The notes under the pieces are model-generated. The model was not told the DNA's origin and did no database searches. It saw nothing but the letters and a program-made list of their open reading frames with translations. Below, piece after piece: positions 5,890-7,450 of a DNA stretch of 7,450 nucleotides. Both the position numbers and the translations under genes were made by a program. Source of the stretch: DATHGT01 sp035317605 (GTDB lineage: Bacteria > Methylomirabilota > Methylomirabilia > Rokubacteriales > CSP1-6); the NCBI GenBank assembly GCA_035317605.1, contig DATHGT010000189.1, positions 1 through 7,450 of the forward strand, read 5' to 3'. Each line of letters starts with the position of its first letter. Positions within the stretch are counted from its first letter, which is position 1.

Positions 5890-5970
5890 ATTTACTCCTC
5901 TCCGGTGGTTTGCACCTACCGAACGTACCCGTATAGGGCAAGCGGCATACCAGCGAGAGAGCTTGCGGGG
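5890..5970. other. Spacer between queG and the Gln-rich gene
   Basis: An 81-base non-coding gap. Besides the ribosome site it holds a weak inverted repeat, GCAAGC (5938-5943) with GCTTGC (5961-5966) around a 17-base loop, just past the queG stop. No T-run follows it on the minus strand. I see no convincing -35/-10 pair for the Gln-rich gene. Confidence 0.4.
5895..5903 (-). promoter_or_regulatory. Ribosome binding site of the Gln-rich gene
   Basis: GGAGAGGAG on the minus strand, five bases before GTG (5889-5887) and eleven before ATG (5883-5881). The spacing favours GTG. An out-of-frame ATG followed at once by TGA overlaps this start region. Confidence 0.6.
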
Positions 5971-7071
5971 CTACGCGGATTCAGCGGGAAGTCGTGACAG
6001 TGCCCACGCCGCGGCGTCGCGGACGACGGGATCGTGGTCGGCGAGCGCCGCTCGGAGCGCCGGCGCCGCCGCCGGGTCGCGTCGGTTGCCGAGGACGATC
6101 GCCGCGTTCCGCAGCAGTCCCGAGCGCCGCGCGCGCCACAGCGCCGTGCGACGGAAGCGGTCGCGGAAACTCCCCTCGTCGAGCGCCAGCAGCGCCTCGG
6201 GTGGCGGCGCGTTCGCCGACGCGAACGCGGGCTCGGCCGTCGTGGCGGCCTTGCGGTTCCACGGGCAGACGTCCTGGCAGACGTCGCAGCCGAATTCCCA
6301 CTCCCCGATCAGCGGACGCAGCGCCTCGTCGACCTCGCCGCGATGCTCGATGGTGAGATACGAGATGCACCGGCGCGCGTCGAGCGTGTAGGGCGCGGTG
6401 AACGCCGCGGTGGGACACGCGTCGAGACACGCCGTGCACGTCCCGCAGCGGTCGGCGATCGCCTCGTCGAACGCGGGCTCGGCCGTGGTCAGGACGATCC
6501 CGATGAAGAACCAGGAGCCGAGCGACGGGGTGAGCAGGTTCGTGTTCTTGCCGAACCAGCCGAGCCCGGCCCGCGCCGCCAGGTCGCGCTCGAGCACCGC
6601 GCTGGTGTCGATGGCGGCCCGGCTCCTTGCACCCGGCCCCGCGGCGCCTTCGATGAACCGCGCGAGCGCTTCGAGCCGCGGCCGGATGACGTCGTGATAG
6701 TCCGCGCTGCCCGCGTAGCGCGCCACCCGCATGCGCGCCGCCGACGCGGGCTCGCCGTCGTGCGATCCCGCCCCTGTCGCCGCCGCGTGGTGAGCAGCGG
6801 CTCCAAAGTCGGCCACGCTCTCGCGAGCGTTGTAGCTGAGCGCGACCGCGACCACGGCCCGAGCGCCGGGCAGGAGCCGTGAGGGATCGAGGCGGTCGTG
6901 GCGCGTGCGCTCCAGGTAGCTCATCGAGCCCGCGCACCCGTCGTCCAACCAGCGCTCGAACGCGGCGCCGTGGGACGGCGGCGTCGCCGGACCGATCGCC
7001 ACCGCGTCGAACCCGAGCCGCCCGGCTTCGTCCTTCAGCGCCGTCGCCAGCGCGAGGCCGATCAGCGACAT
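5971..7071 (-). CDS. queG: Epoxyqueuosine reductase
   Basis: Reduces epoxyqueuosine to queuosine in the wobble position of GUN-anticodon tRNAs, a cobalamin- and iron-sulfur-dependent cytosolic enzyme. It is 366 residues, in the usual range. It shows the IDTSAVLERDLAARAGLGWFGKN core (154-176) with conserved Asp155, then a ferredoxin-like part: C209, C212, C215 and C219P, C235 in RRCISYLTIE, and C262, C265 and C269P. These eight cysteines suit two [4Fe-4S] clusters. The C-terminal part (about 300-362) looks like a HEAT-type helical repeat used for tRNA contact in the family. An Ala/His/Gly-rich insert lies at about 89-112. The start ATG 7071-7069 shares one base with the upstream methyltransferase stop (TGATG), so coupling is likely; an upstream extension of the frame lies wholly inside the neighbour. 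No obvious Shine-Dalgarno is seen. Confidence 0.95.
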   Translation of the reverse strand: MSLIGLALATALKDEAGRLGFDAVAIGPATPPSHGAAFERWLDDGCAGSMSYLERTRHDRLDPSRLLPGARAVVAVALSYNARESVADFGAAAHHAAATGAGSHDGEPASAARMRVARYAGSADYHDVIRPRLEALARFIEGAAGPGARSRAAIDTSAVLERDLAARAGLGWFGKNTNLLTPSLGSWFFIGIVLTTAEPAFDEAIADRCGTCTACLDACPTAAFTAPYTLDARRCISYLTIEHRGEVDEALRPLIGEWEFGCDVCQDVCPWNRKAATTAEPAFASANAPPPEALLALDEGSFRDRFRRTALWRARRSGLLRNAAIVLGNRRDPAAAPALRAALADHDPVVRDAAAWALSRLPAESA

Positions 7072-7450
7072 CAGGCGCGCCGGGCCTTCACGACGAGGTG
7101 GCTCCGTGTGAGCGTGCGCCCGCCCTCCTCGAGAAACCGGATGTAGTGGAACCAGCGCCCATCCGCCTTCCACCGCTCCCCGAGCCCGATCACCGCCGCC
7201 AGCGCCTCCTCCACCGACCCAAACGTCCTCACCTCGCTCTCGACCTCCAGGTGTTCGATCGAGAATCCGGCTTCAGCTAGTACTCGCCGCGCCCTGTCTT
7301 CATCGTACGCAAACCGCGAAGCCCGCCCCGTTTCCTTCCACTGATCCGTATGAAACGCCACGAACCCAAACACACGCCCCGGCCCCAGTACTCGCCCCGC
7401 CCGCGCCACGATCGCATCCGACATGCAAAGATGCGCCACCACGAGATCGG
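7071..7450 (-). CDS. Class I SAM-dependent methyltransferase (partial, N-terminus beyond right edge)
   Basis: The last 125 residues of a protein entering from the right edge. The segment DLVVAHLCMSDAIVARAG followed by RVLGPGRVFGFVAFH resembles the motif IV-V region of Rossmann-fold methyltransferases (catalytic-side Asp, helix, then a strand that typically reads LkPGG-like). Further on, FAYDEDRARRVLAEAGFSIEHLEVE matches the late helix and strand where such enzymes describe the substrate side. The SAM-binding GxGxG motif would be outside the window, so the assignment rests on this half only and the substrate is unknown. The stop TGA (7073-7071) overlaps the queG start by one base. A tRNA or small-molecule substrate is equally possible; adjacency to queG alone does not settle it. 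Confidence 0.7.
   Translation of the reverse strand, partial: DLVVAHLCMSDAIVARAGRVLGPGRVFGFVAFHTDQWKETGRASRFAYDEDRARRVLAEAGFSIEHLEVESEVRTFGSVEEALAAVIGLGERWKADGRWFHYIRFLEEGGRTLTRSHLVVKARRA

Noticed and set aside
5938..5966. Inverted repeat GCAAGC/GCTTGC after queG as a terminator
   Set aside because: Only six pairs with a 17-base loop and no T-run; could easily occur by chance.
4957..5997. A long plus-strand open frame (346 codons) with a strongly hydrophobic, membrane-like C-terminal stretch
   Set aside because: It is the antisense of def and of the Gln-rich gene. Gln, His and Asn codons read as Leu and Val on the opposite strand, which creates the apparent membrane segments. It has no supporting family motif.
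6034..6882. Plus-strand open frame of 282 codons opposite queG
   Set aside because: Antisense shadow, Arg/Gly-rich, no recognisable domain.
5981..6937. Minus-strand open frame of 318 codons inside queG in another frame
   Set aside because: Very Arg/Gly/Ala-rich and overlaps queG, whose frame carries all eight cluster cysteines.
7072..7173. N-terminal extension of queG by 34 residues
   Set aside because: It lies within the methyltransferase coding region and lacks family similarity; the TGATG start at 7071 gives the usual QueG length.
1..7450. CRISPR array, insertion sequence, tRNA or phage genes
   Set aside because: No regularly spaced repeats, transposase motifs, terminal inverted repeats or cloverleaf-like segments were seen on either strand.

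Overview
The window reads as an ordinary-looking chromosomal stretch of a very GC-rich bacterium. Every convincing gene lies on the minus strand, so transcription runs from high to low coordinates. Gene content (pgi, def, queG and housekeeping neighbours), strong G/C preference at third positions, frequent ATGA/TGATG gene overlaps and GGAGG-type ribosome sites fit a free-living high-GC lineage. Candidatus Rokubacteria/Methylomirabilota or a related soil or subsurface group is my guess; it rests on general resemblance, not on a marker gene. I see no mobile element, CRISPR array, tRNA or rRNA.

Layout in transcription order. (1) 7450-5971: the C-terminal part of a SAM-dependent methyltransferase, overlapping by one base with queG (epoxyqueuosine reductase, last step of queuosine synthesis in tRNA). 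(2) 5970-5890: a short spacer, then 5889-5626: a small, extremely hydrophilic Gln/Gly-rich protein with hydrophilin-like composition. (3) 5625-5515: a 111-base spacer holding two consecutive near-perfect palindromes and a -10-like box immediately before def. (4) 5514-1: a tightly packed probable operon. It contains def (peptide deformylase), a 119-aa compact CheY-like protein, a ferritin-like diiron protein, a SirB1/transglutaminase-like protein with a TPR-like tail, a lipoprotein with an M48-peptidase fold and TPR repeats, pgi (glucose-6-phosphate isomerase), and an Asp/Glu racemase family protein cut off by the left edge.

In the def-to-racemase run, four of the six junctions overlap (three ATGA, one TGATG) and the other two gaps are 22 and 16 bases, so translation is probably coupled. 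The shared theme is not one pathway: protein N-terminal maturation, an orphan signalling-like domain, iron/oxidative chemistry, two TPR-tailed proteins of unknown target, and central sugar metabolism.

The points most worth following are these. The M48-like lipoprotein has lost both zinc-binding histidines (HExxH has become RESGR) and looks like a pseudo-protease. The hydrophilin-like protein has no obvious family. The double palindrome sits between that gene and def. def may be transcribed as a nearly leaderless message. I do not see evidence for a dramatic new multi-gene system; the novelty here is at the level of single genes and sites.
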